Assembly: GCA_002733915.1 (NCBI GenBank)
Contig: NVXN01000013.1
Coordinates: 37,368-49,945 of the forward strand
From: Aequorivita sp.
GTDB taxonomy: Bacteria; Bacteroidota; Bacteroidia; Flavobacteriales; Flavobacteriaceae
Direction of reading: 5' to 3'
DNA: 12,578 nt
The position numbers and the translations under genes were made by a program. Below the pieces are notes generated by a model. That model did no database searches and was not told where the DNA came from. It saw only the letters and a program-made list of their open reading frames with translations. This document shows positions 5,577 to 12,578 of this stretch, piece by piece (positions within the stretch are counted from its first letter, which is position 1; each line of letters begins with the position of its first letter).

Positions 5577-6161
5577 ATGATACATCCCAAAACAGAACTA
5601 AAGTTTATAAGTGACAAAATTGGATACGGCGTAGTTGCCACTGAATTTATACCCGCCGGGACCATAACATGGGCTTTGGATGATTTGGACCGTGAATTCA
5701 CACCAGCCAAGATGAAAAAAATGAATTCGCTGTACCAAAATATTCTGGAAACCTATTGCTACCGAAACAACAAGGGAAACTTTGTGCTCTGCTGGGATTA
5801 TGGTCGATATGTGAACCACAGTTTTAAAAGCAACTGCCTATCTACGGCCTATGATTTTGAAATTGCGATACGCGATATTCAAGCAGGAGAAGAATTGACG
5901 GACGATTATGGTTATTTAAATGTTTCGGAGCCTTTTAATGGCATTGAGGAAGGTACGAAGCGCAAAACCGTCTATCCCGACGATCTATTAAATTTTCATC
6001 AAGTTTGGGACGAGCAGCTCATAAAAAATTTCCCCGCAATTCTTAACGTTGAGCAACCATTAAAATCTTTGATAAGCCCAAAATTGTGGAGCACTATTAC
6101 CGCAATTGCCGAAGGTAAAAAGGAAATGGATTCTATTCTAAAAAACCATTTTCCTGGATAA
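5577..6161 (+). CDS. SET-domain protein, probable lysine methyltransferase
   Basis: A 194-residue protein with a compact SET fold, which uses S-adenosylmethionine to methylate protein lysines in characterised relatives. Visible motifs are GYGVVATEFIPAGT (16-29), YVNHSFKSNC (78-87) carrying the NHS core of the knot, and GEELTDDYG (104-112) with the catalytic-type Tyr111. After residue 120 there is a tail of about 75 residues without the Cys-rich post-SET motif, so lysine access must be completed differently. The ATG at 5577 is preferred over a TTG six bases upstream. It has its own 119-base leader after crtY, so it need not belong to the crt operon. It converges on the thioredoxin gene with 11 bases between stops. 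The target is unknown; DNA-binding proteins or ribosomal proteins are possible. Confidence 0.85.
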   Translation: MIHPKTELKFISDKIGYGVVATEFIPAGTITWALDDLDREFTPAKMKKMNSLYQNILETYCYRNNKGNFVLCWDYGRYVNHSFKSNCLSTAYDFEIAIRDIQAGEELTDDYGYLNVSEPFNGIEEGTKRKTVYPDDLLNFHQVWDEQLIKNFPAILNVEQPLKSLISPKLWSTITAIAEGKKEMDSILKNHFPG

Positions 6162-6172
6162 TTTACAGTAAC

Positions 6173-6733
6173 TTATTCCTTCAAAAGATGATCTAGTAAC
6201 GCTCTCACTTTTTTACTATTCCAATCTGCGGCGCCTTCTTCTTCCATAATTATTTCACCAGTTTTTGAAATCAAATAAGTAGTGGGCAAGGCTTGTGATT
6301 TCAATTGCATAGGTGCTTCGTATTCTTGAAGAAAAACTGGCAACGTATATTCGTTTTTTGTAAGAAATTTATTCACTTTTTCAGATTCCTCCGTGGTAAC
6401 AAAATAAAAATCTACTTTGTCACCATAACTATCATATAATTTCTGGAACGAAGGCATTTCTGCAACACAAGGCGGACACCATATAGCCCAAAAATTTACA
6501 ATAATTACCTTGCCCTCAGACTGTGAAAAATTGATTTCCTCACCATTTAATCGTTGTAAATTCCACTGATAATCATTAAGGGTTTCTCGTTCGGTTTCAT
6601 CTTTTTCAGAAGGCGAAAACGAAACGAGCCGCTGTACAAAAACCTGAATTGGCATCCTAGTTTGGGGAAAAACCAATAAAGCTAAAAAAGCAAAAAATAA
6701 AATGTTGCTCCAGTGTTTCTTTATAAACTTCAT
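6173..6733 (-). CDS. Membrane-anchored TlpA/ResA-like thioredoxin
   Basis: A 186-residue thiol-disulfide oxidoreductase facing the periplasm. A hydrophobic segment at 9-23 after a basic start (KFIKKHW) acts as a signal anchor with no clear cleavage site. The thioredoxin domain covers about 55-186, with active site W85-C86-P87-P88-C89 and the cis-proline at ALPTTYLI (Pro150). The CPPC pair and the Glu-rich insert EEXXK after the central strand resemble ResA/TlpA proteins that reduce cytochrome c apoproteins or other periplasmic thiols. The specific partner cannot be told, because no cytochrome gene is nearby. Its start lies only 14 bases past the aconitase terminator, so it depends either on read-through or on a promoter hidden in that hairpin. 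Confidence 0.9.
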   Translation of the reverse strand: MKFIKKHWSNILFFAFLALLVFPQTRMPIQVFVQRLVSFSPSEKDETERETLNDYQWNLQRLNGEEINFSQSEGKVIIVNFWAIWCPPCVAEMPSFQKLYDSYGDKVDFYFVTTEESEKVNKFLTKNEYTLPVFLQEYEAPMQLKSQALPTTYLISKTGEIIMEEEGAADWNSKKVRALLDHLLKE

Positions 6734-6747
6734 CGGCTTTAAGTTAT

Positions 6748-6783
6748 AAAAAAACCTAACAGATTTAAAGACCTGTTAGGTTT
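6748..6783 (-). terminator. Aconitase terminator
   Basis: Read on the - strand, AAACCTAACAG and CTGTTAGGTTT form an 11-bp perfect stem around a 10-base loop, followed directly by a run of seven Ts. It lies 20 bases past the aconitase stop and is a textbook factor-independent terminator. Confidence 0.88.
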
Positions 6784-6803
6784 AACTTCTTTAAAAGGCA
6801 TTT

Positions 6804-9068
6804 TTAAGCGTTTTGCTTCTTAATCAAATTCAAAGCCGAACCTTCACGATACCACTTAATTTGTGCATCATTATAAGTATGGTTTACCTTAATCATATTC
6901 TTACTTCCATCTTTATGTACGATTTCAATGGTTAATGGTCTATTTTCAGAAAAATCGGCAATATCCACAAAGTTGAAGGTATCATCCTCTTGAATTAAAT
7001 CGTAATCGGATTCATTGACAAAAGTAAGCGCCAACATTCCCTGCTTTTTCAAGTTAGTTTCATGGATTCGTGCAAATGATTTTACCAAAACCGCCGCAAC
7101 ACCTAAATGACGTGGTTGCATCGCCGCATGCTCTCGCGATGATCCTTCACCATAGTTATGATCACCCACTACAATCGTTTTTACTCCTTTTGCTTTATAC
7201 TCACGCTGTACATCTGGCACGCCACCATACTCACCCGTGAATTGATTTTTAACAAAATTGGTTTGTTTGTTAAAAGCATTGATGGCACCGATTAAGGTAT
7301 TGTTGGCAATATTGTCCAAATGACCACGATAGCGCAACCAAGGGCCAGCCATAGAAATATGGTCTGTGGTACATTTCCCGAAAGCTTTTATTAATAATTT
7401 TACACCTTGCAGTTCAGAATCCTTAATAGGCAGGAAAGGATCCAGTAATTGTAGACGTTCGCTATCTTTTGCAACTTTCACCTCAACGGAACTTCCGTCT
7501 TCCCTTGGTGCCAAATAACCGTTATCGTCCACCTCAAAACCTTTTGGAGGCAATTCCAAACCACGTGGCTCGTCAAGCTTTACCTCTTGCCCATCTTCAT
7601 TTAGAAGCGTGTCATTCATGGGATCAAAATCCAAGCGGCCCGAGATTGCGATTGCGGCAACCATTTCTGGTGAGCCCACAAAAGCGTGGGTATTTGGATT
7701 TCCATCCGCACGTTTTGAAAAGTTTCTGTTGAAGGAATGCACAATCGTATTTTTTTCCTCTCCTTTTCTATCACTTCTATCCCATTGGCCAATACACGGG
7801 CCACAGGCATTTGTAAAAATGGTTGCTCCTAAATTTTCAAAAACGTCCAAAAGTCCGTCACGTTCTGCTGTAAAACGAATTTGTTCCGAACCAGGATTTA
7901 TTCCGAAATCGCTTTTCGGTTTTAATTTTTTATCGATGGCCTGTTGTGCAATAGAAGCAGCGCGGGTTAAATCTTCATAAGAAGAGTTGGTACAGCTACC
8001 TATTAAGCCCCAGTCCACTTTTATGGGCCAATCATTTTTCTTTGCTTTTTCACCCAATTCTCCAACCGGAGTTGCCAAATCTGGTGTAAATGGTCCATTT
8101 AAGTGTGGACGTAGCGTAGATAAATCTATTTCTATTACTTGATCAAAATATTTTTCTGGATTTGCATACACTTCATCATCACCTGTTAGATATTCACGAA
8201 TTTTATTTGCTTCATCTGCAATATCCGCTCTGTCTGTTGCTCTTAGAAAACGTTCCATTGCGTCGTCATACCCAAAGGTTGAAGTGGTTGCGCCTATTTC
8301 GGCACCCATATTACAAATGGTTCCTTTTCCGGTACAGGAAAGGTTTTTTGCGCCTGGGCCAAAATATTCAACAATAGCACCTGTTCCACCTTTTACTGTG
8401 AGGATGCCAGCTACTTTTAAAATAACATCTTTTGAAGCAGTCCATCCATTTAGTTCCCCGGTAAGTTTTACACCGATTAATTTTGGAAATTTTAGCTCCC
8501 AAGGCATTCCTGCCATCACATCCACAGCGTCAGCACCCCCCACGCCAATTGCTACCATTCCCAAACCACCTGCATTTACGGTGTGGCTATCGGTACCAAT
8601 CATCATTCCTCCGGGAAAAGCATAATTTTCTAATACAACTTGGTGGATAATTCCGGCTCCCGGTTTCCAAAAGCCAATTCCGTACTTGTTTGAAACAGAT
8701 TCCAGAAAGTCAAAAACTTCGTTACTCGTTTCGTTGGCACGTTTCAAATCTGGAGCTGCACCCTGTTTGGCTTGAATTAAATGATCACAGTGTACGGTAG
8801 TGGGTACCGCCACCGTTTTCTTTCCGGCCTGCATAAATTGCAAAAGCGCCATTTGGGCAGTTGCGTCCTGACAAGCGATTCTATCTGGGGCAAAATCCAC
8901 ATAGTCCTTTCCTCGTTGGAAAGCCTTATCTGGGTTACCATCCCAAAGGTGGGAATATAGAATTTTTTCGGAAAGCGTAAGTGGTTTTCCCGTGATCTCA
9001 CGTGCTTTGTCAACACGTTCTGCCATCTGGGCATAAACCTTTTTAATCATGTCAATATCAAAAGCCAT
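6804..9068 (-). CDS. acn: Aconitate hydratase, mitochondrial type
   Basis: A 754-residue [4Fe-4S] enzyme that isomerises citrate to isocitrate in the cytosol as part of the TCA cycle. The three cluster cysteines are in [11 protein letters not shown] (Cys about 358) and [11 protein letters not shown] (Cys about 421 and 424). GTDSHT at about 158-163 supplies active-site Asp and His. The swivel domain begins after about residue 540 and contains [14 protein letters not shown], with the catalytic Ser and Arg that bind substrate. Length and sequence match the mitochondrial Aco2-like family common in Bacteroidetes, not the longer AcnA/IRP or AcnB types; there is no N-terminal import extension. ATG at 9068 begins the conserved [12 protein letters not shown]. 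It has its own terminator, and a 213-base upstream gap with an inverted repeat, so it is probably regulated as a single unit, perhaps with the thioredoxin gene by read-through. Confidence 0.97.
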   Translation of the reverse strand: MAFDIDMIKKVYAQMAERVDKAREITGKPLTLSEKILYSHLWDGNPDKAFQRGKDYVDFAPDRIACQDATAQMALLQFMQAGKKTVAVPTTVHCDHLIQAKQGAAPDLKRANETSNEVFDFLESVSNKYGIGFWKPGAGIIHQVVLENYAFPGGMMIGTDSHTVNAGGLGMVAIGVGGADAVDVMAGMPWELKFPKLIGVKLTGELNGWTASKDVILKVAGILTVKGGTGAIVEYFGPGAKNLSCTGKGTICNMGAEIGATTSTFGYDDAMERFLRATDRADIADEANKIREYLTGDDEVYANPEKYFDQVIEIDLSTLRPHLNGPFTPDLATPVGELGEKAKKNDWPIKVDWGLIGSCTNSSYEDLTRAASIAQQAIDKKLKPKSDFGINPGSEQIRFTAERDGLLDVFENLGATIFTNACGPCIGQWDRSDRKGEEKNTIVHSFNRNFSKRADGNPNTHAFVGSPEMVAAIAISGRLDFDPMNDTLLNEDGQEVKLDEPRGLELPPKGFEVDDNGYLAPREDGSSVEVKVAKDSERLQLLDPFLPIKDSELQGVKLLIKAFGKCTTDHISMAGPWLRYRGHLDNIANNTLIGAINAFNKQTNFVKNQFTGEYGGVPDVQREYKAKGVKTIVVGDHNYGEGSSREHAAMQPRHLGVAAVLVKSFARIHETNLKKQGMLALTFVNESDYDLIQEDDTFNFVDIADFSENRPLTIEIVHKDGSKNMIKVNHTYNDAQIKWYREGSALNLIKKQNA

Positions 9069-9123
9069 AGTTGTATTTTTAGTTGTTTGCGAAAATACAA
9101 AAAATTGGAATAATTAAAAAATA

Positions 9124-9163
9124 TTTAATGAAAATGCTTATTTAATGAACATAATTCATTAAA
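9124..9163. promoter_or_regulatory. Inverted repeat plus third arm upstream of aconitase, candidate operator
   Basis: TTTAATGAA (9141-9149) and TTCATTAAA (9155-9163) are perfect 9-bp inverted arms with five bases between. A third identical TTTAATGAA lies at 9124-9132, 17 bases from the first. The group is 56-95 bases upstream of the aconitase ATG. A weak -7-like TATTTTCG on the - strand (9097-9090) lies between. The placement suits an activator or distal repressor. The cognate protein is unknown. Confidence 0.45.
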
Positions 9164-9232
9164 TATTAAATATTATTGAATATAATTATTGATATGATAA
9201 TATTACCTATGAAAAATTAAGAAATTCAGAAT

Positions 9233-9255
9233 ATTATAAAAGATTGTTTTATAAT
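9233..9255 (-). terminator. Weak AT-only hairpin after moxR
   Basis: ATTATAAAA and TTTTATAAT pair over nine AT base pairs around a 5-base loop, 27 bases past the moxR stop on the - strand. No T run or GC content supports it, so termination here is doubtful. Confidence 0.3.
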
Positions 9256-9281
9256 TCCAAAAGGAAAGAATAAAAGTTAAA

Positions 9282-10235
9282 TTAAAACAGGCTTTTGATT
9301 ATTTCTTCAATACTCAATCCTTCGGCTTCAGCCTTATAATTTTTTATCAATCTGTGTCGAAGTATTCCGATTGCGGCTTTCTGAACATCCTCAATATCCG
9401 GAGAGAACTTTCCGTGAAGCGCAGCATTCGCTTTAGCTGCCAAAATTAGGTTCTGTGAGGCCCGTGGGCCAGCGCCCCAATCAATATAGTTTTTTACTGT
9501 ATCTGTTGCGGTAGAACTATTAGGACGTGATTTTCCTACAAGTGTTACTGCGTATTCCACAACATTATCAGCCACGGGAATTCTTCTTATCAATTGTTGA
9601 AAATCAATAATTTCTTGCGCAGTAAAGAGTGCATTTACAGTTTGGATTTCGCCAGTGGTGGTTTGCTTTACCACTTCAACTTCCTCAGAAAAGGAAGGAT
9701 ACTCAAGATTGATGGCAAACATAAAACGGTCTAACTGTGCTTCGGGCAAAGGATAGGTTCCCTCCTGCTCTATTGGGTTTTGGGTTGCAAGTACAAAGTA
9801 TGGCAAATCCAATTTGTAGTGATGCCCTGCAACAGTTACAGCACGTTCCTGCATTGCCTCTAACAACGCTGCTTGAGTTTTTGGCGGTGTTCTATTTATC
9901 TCATCAGCTAGGATGATATTGGCGAAAATTGGTCCTTTTATGAATTTGAACTCGCGGTTTTGGTCCAAAATTTCGGAACCTAAAATATCGCTTGGCATCA
10001 AATCTGGCGTAAACTGGATTCTTTTGAATTTAAGACCAAGAGTTTCTGCAACGGTATTTACCAATAAAGTTTTAGCTAGCCCAGGAACTCCGATAAGCAA
10101 TGCATGCCCCCCTGAAAAGATAGCGAGCAAAACCTGCTCAACTACTTCATCTTGACCTACTATTACTTTTTTTATTTCTTTTTTGAGGGCGTCGTATTTT
10201 GAAACAAGTTGTGTTACCGCTGCTACGTCTGACAT
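9282..10235 (-). CDS. MoxR-family AAA+ ATPase
   Basis: A 317-residue cytoplasmic AAA+ ATPase of the MoxR group, chaperone-like proteins that help assemble or activate partner complexes. Walker A is GVPGLAKT (49-56), Walker B ILADEINR (108-115), sensor 1 lies in ATQNP (Asn153), and LPEAQLDRF (163-171) is the conserved MoxR block. A C-terminal lid spans about 235-317. MoxR genes usually sit with VWA-domain partners (BatA/BatB, DUF58). Here the gene follows two prolyl-isomerase genes with nine bases between, and aconitase lies beyond, so the typical downstream partners are absent from the window. The position suggests a role linked to envelope protein folding, but that is inference from operon structure. 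ATG at 10235 gives the normal N-terminus. Confidence 0.94.
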   Translation of the reverse strand: MSDVAAVTQLVSKYDALKKEIKKVIVGQDEVVEQVLLAIFSGGHALLIGVPGLAKTLLVNTVAETLGLKFKRIQFTPDLMPSDILGSEILDQNREFKFIKGPIFANIILADEINRTPPKTQAALLEAMQERAVTVAGHHYKLDLPYFVLATQNPIEQEGTYPLPEAQLDRFMFAINLEYPSFSEEVEVVKQTTTGEIQTVNALFTAQEIIDFQQLIRRIPVADNVVEYAVTLVGKSRPNSSTATDTVKNYIDWGAGPRASQNLILAAKANAALHGKFSPDIEDVQKAAIGILRHRLIKNYKAEAEGLSIEEIIKSLF

Positions 10236-10244
10236 ATTATTATA

Positions 10245-11681
10245 TTATTTTTTTGACCAATTTCCAGCAAATTCACAATCCTGGTAATCTTGATTGATGC
10301 TAATATACGTATCTTTTATCTTCTCATTCTGCCACTTGTTTATTACCTTAATTTGTTTTTCACGTAGTGCCAGTTGTTTTATACGCTCATAATCATTGGC
10401 ATAATCAGCTTTGTGCTCAGCATACTTTTTTGTTACGGTAAGAATTTTGAGGCTACTTTTCCCTGTACGGTCACGATCCGTAAAAATTTCAGAAACTTCC
10501 CCTTCTTTTAAATTATACACTTGGGCACTAAGTGTTGGATCCATTTTGGTAAGGTCAAACTTGGTGTCAAAATTTATTGGATTAATCAATTGTCCTCCAT
10601 TGTTTCTTGTTTCCTTATCATCAGAAAATTTTCGGGCCGCTTCGGCAAATGTGATTTCACCCGAGCTTATTTTGGCTTTAATATCCTCTATTTCTTTTTG
10701 TGCAGCATCAATGGATTGTTGTGAGACTTCGGGAAACATTAGAATATGGCGGACGTCAACTTCTTGCCCGCGAATTTTTTCAACATACAGAATGTGCCAT
10801 CCAAATTCGGTCTCAAAAGGTTCGCTTATTTCACCTTCCAAAAGAGAAAAAGCTTGATCCTTAAATTCTTTTGCCCAAGGAGAGTCTCTTTTAACCCCGG
10901 TATAAAGCCCTCCTTTAGAAGAAGAACCGGGATCTTTTGAATATAAAACCGCTTTGGTAGAAAAGCTTGCGCCATTGTCCAAAACATCTGCACGAATTGC
11001 ATTTAATTTGGCGATTACCTCATCTATAGCTTGTTTGGTAATTTCGGGGTCAATTACTATTTGGGCGATTTCTATTTCAGCTCCAAAAACCGGACGCTCA
11101 TCTTCTGGAATGGAAAAAAAGAAGGTTCTAACTTCCTCTGGAGTTACTTCAACTTTTTCAATTACTTTTTGCTGCATTAAACTGGCTAGTTTAATGCTTT
11201 TATTGGCCTCAAAAAGATCTTTCCTAAGTTGGGCAATATTGTCTTTTCGGTAATACTCGGCTACTTTTTCCTCACTGCCCAGTTCGCTCACCATATATTG
11301 TAATTGTTGATCTATCATCCCGTTTATTTCAGCGTCGGGAACTAAAATACTGTCCTGTTTGGCTTGGTGTGCATAGAGCTTGTCTTCCATCAATTTGCCC
11401 ATCAATTGGCAGCGGGTAATATCTTCAATGGACATTCCCTGTGATTGCATTTCTACATAGGCCTTGTCAATATCGCTATCCAAAATAACGTATTCTCCCA
11501 CCACTGCACTTACACCTTCTGCTTTATATCTTTTAAAAGGTTTCAGTGTGTCGCGTTTTACGGTTTGCTGTACCACCAAAGAATCGTTGCTTTTAACTAC
11601 ACCACTACTGTCTGGCTCTACAACAATTTGTGCTTGTAGCACTGTTGTGGAAAATAGTATTACGAATAAGAATTTATTCAT
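10245..11681 (-). CDS. SurA-like periplasmic peptidyl-prolyl isomerase
   Basis: A 478-residue periplasmic chaperone and isomerase of the SurA/parvulin type, expected to escort outer-membrane proteins. A signal peptide (MNKFLFVILFSTTVLQAQ) is followed by a linker and a SurA N-terminal helical domain at about 55-190. There are two parvulin domains: about 203-303, with GWHILYVEK at its end, and about 309-415, which begins VRHILMFPEVS and keeps the family histidine. The first domain has AEIEIAQIVI where a histidine-containing strand is usual, so it may be inactive. The frame stays open 57 bases further upstream, but that would put 19 residues before the signal peptide. ATG 11681 overlaps the upstream gene's stop as ATGAATAA, eight bases. 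Third gene of a coupled operon. Confidence 0.9.
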   Translation of the reverse strand: MNKFLFVILFSTTVLQAQIVVEPDSSGVVKSNDSLVVQQTVKRDTLKPFKRYKAEGVSAVVGEYVILDSDIDKAYVEMQSQGMSIEDITRCQLMGKLMEDKLYAHQAKQDSILVPDAEINGMIDQQLQYMVSELGSEEKVAEYYRKDNIAQLRKDLFEANKSIKLASLMQQKVIEKVEVTPEEVRTFFFSIPEDERPVFGAEIEIAQIVIDPEITKQAIDEVIAKLNAIRADVLDNGASFSTKAVLYSKDPGSSSKGGLYTGVKRDSPWAKEFKDQAFSLLEGEISEPFETEFGWHILYVEKIRGQEVDVRHILMFPEVSQQSIDAAQKEIEDIKAKISSGEITFAEAARKFSDDKETRNNGGQLINPINFDTKFDLTKMDPTLSAQVYNLKEGEVSEIFTDRDRTGKSSLKILTVTKKYAEHKADYANDYERIKQLALREKQIKVINKWQNEKIKDTYISINQDYQDCEFAGNWSKK

Positions 11682-12531
11682 TTTTATAGATTTCAAAATT
11701 GTTTGTTTCAATAGCATCTTTTGTAATATCTGTTTCAAGTTTTTTTATAAGTTCAAGCTTTCGTTTGTTTAGGATAATTTGCCTCAAAGTAGGCTTAACA
11801 TAGGAAAGTGGTGCGGTATCATTGGGATTGAGCACATTTTCAATTTTCATCAAATATACTCCTAATGAATCTTGCAGTTGTGCAAAATTGGATTTTTTTA
11901 ACACTTGTTCATTGGCGCCCCTGATGATGGGCAATGCCTGTGTTAAAACTTCTTTTTTTACCCAAACGGAATCATTAAAATTTGAGGATATAAATTGATA
12001 ATCTTGGCTGTTTAGCGATTTTCTATCCTTCTCATTGTAGCGGTTTAATTTTTCACGAACAGCGGAAAGGCCATCATAGTTTACCGGAAGTTGCACGTAA
12101 CGTAGTTTTACAAGAAAATCCTTTAATTTGAAATTATCTTTATTGGTCTCATAATACTCCTGAAATTCCTGTTCTGATATTACACTGTCCAATTGCTTGC
12201 CAACAATAACGTTTTTATATGCTTCGGTCAACAAATCATTTTGATATTCCTTTACCAGTTTGTTGTATTGCTCAAGCTTGTCTGGGGAAAGATTGATTTT
12301 TGCTTGGTCTATCAGTAACTGCTGGGTTGCCCACCTGTTAATGTAGTTGTTTACTATTAAGGTACTGTCTTCAGCAGAAGTATCTTCAGTTATCAATTTT
12401 TGGATATCAGCTTCGTATAAATACGTATTGTTAACTCTGGCAATTGCATTTTCGGTTGTTTCCTGTCTAAAATAATCACAGGAAGTAATAAAAGTACTTA
12501 TAACTATGATATGAAAAATTCGGTTTATCAC
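11674..12531 (-). CDS. Lipoprotein with degenerate parvulin-like fold
   Basis: A 285-residue predicted lipoprotein. The signal segment MINRIFHIIVISTFITSC ends at Cys18, with ITSC a plausible lipobox, followed by Asp. The rest is helical and charged. Residues about 30-120 resemble a SurA N-terminal region (ARVNNTYLYEADI, then a Gln- and Leu-rich helix pair). About 140-255 resembles a worn parvulin domain, with KLRYVQLP near its start and LGVYLMKIENV then APLSYVKP near its end. The usual histidines and the GG loop are missing, so it is more likely a chaperone or scaffold than an active isomerase. The GTG start overlaps the upstream stop as GTGA; an in-frame TAA directly precedes it, which excludes a longer form. 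It probably works with the SurA-like protein encoded next. Confidence 0.82.
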   Translation of the reverse strand: MINRIFHIIVISTFITSCDYFRQETTENAIARVNNTYLYEADIQKLITEDTSAEDSTLIVNNYINRWATQQLLIDQAKINLSPDKLEQYNKLVKEYQNDLLTEAYKNVIVGKQLDSVISEQEFQEYYETNKDNFKLKDFLVKLRYVQLPVNYDGLSAVREKLNRYNEKDRKSLNSQDYQFISSNFNDSVWVKKEVLTQALPIIRGANEQVLKKSNFAQLQDSLGVYLMKIENVLNPNDTAPLSYVKPTLRQIILNKRKLELIKKLETDITKDAIETNNFEIYKNE

Positions 12532-12578
12532 TTAAGGTCTTTTTTTACTCGCTTTAGAACTTTTTTATTTACCTCAAC
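12528..12578 (-). CDS. C-terminus of an upstream gene in the same operon
   Basis: Sixteen residues, VEVNKKVLKRVKKDLK, then TGA, read in from the right edge on the - strand. The stop overlaps the GTG start of the lipoprotein gene by four bases, as expected for coupled genes. The Lys-rich, helical ending gives no family. By analogy with related genomes it may be another prolyl isomerase, but too little is present to say. Confidence 0.6.
   Translation of the reverse strand, partial: VEVNKKVLKRVKKDLK

Noticed and set aside
8284..8625. Open frame of 113 codons on + opposite aconitase
   Set aside because: It lies wholly inside the strongly conserved aconitase gene and has no recognisable motif; it is a frame shadow. 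The same applies to the open frame at 7609-7980.
11682..11738. Longer N-terminus for the SurA-like protein
   Set aside because: It would put 19 residues ahead of a normal signal peptide and overlap the upstream gene much further; ATG 11681 fits secretion and coupling.

Overview
The window looks like the chromosome of a yellow-pigmented marine-type Flavobacteriaceae member (Bacteroidetes). Several things point there: low GC, weak or absent Shine-Dalgarno sequences, TAnnTTTG-type -7 promoter boxes, a mitochondrial-type aconitase, and a compact zeaxanthin operon headed by a MerR/B12-domain regulator. The assignment rests on gene content and style, not on a database match.

Layout. (1) 1-640 is accessory-looking DNA. 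It holds the end of a protein made of 19-residue repeats, about 350 bases without a gene, and the 3' part of a tRNA-Lys(TTT)-like gene whose 5' half does not fold. This is the usual trace of tRNA-targeted integration. A strong hairpin terminator follows. (2) 719-801 is an intact tRNA-Leu(GAG). (3) 898-5457 is the carotenoid locus, all on the + strand: a CarH/LitR-like regulator, then crtI, crtB, crtZ and a fused crtYcd lycopene cyclase. Together the enzymes take geranylgeranyl diphosphate through phytoene, lycopene and beta-carotene to zeaxanthin; no crtE lies in the window. (4) 5577-6161 is a SET-domain protein, convergent with (5) a membrane-anchored TlpA/ResA-like thioredoxin at 6173-6733 on the - strand. 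(6) 6804-9068 is aconitase on the - strand with its own terminator. (7) 9282-12578 on the - strand is a tightly overlapping operon read right to left: an unidentified upstream gene (tail only), a parvulin-like lipoprotein, a SurA-type periplasmic prolyl isomerase and a MoxR AAA+ ATPase.

Most notable observation: the same 30-bp element, TGTTTA-N18-TAAACA, occurs twice. One copy lies upstream of the MerR/B12 regulator (818-847). The other lies across the -7 box of the crtI promoter (1906-1935). Each sits inside a perfect 8-bp inverted repeat. Because the regulator keeps the W-x9-EH and ExH cobalamin-contact residues of CarH, I infer an autoregulated, adenosylcobalamin- and light-responsive switch for zeaxanthin synthesis, with these two sites as its operators. 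The CarH mechanism is known from other phyla; the operator assignment here is my inference.

The last block looks like a cell-envelope quality-control operon. The aconitase upstream region carries a second, different inverted repeat (TTTAATGAA-N5-TTCATTAAA plus a third arm) that could be a regulator site.
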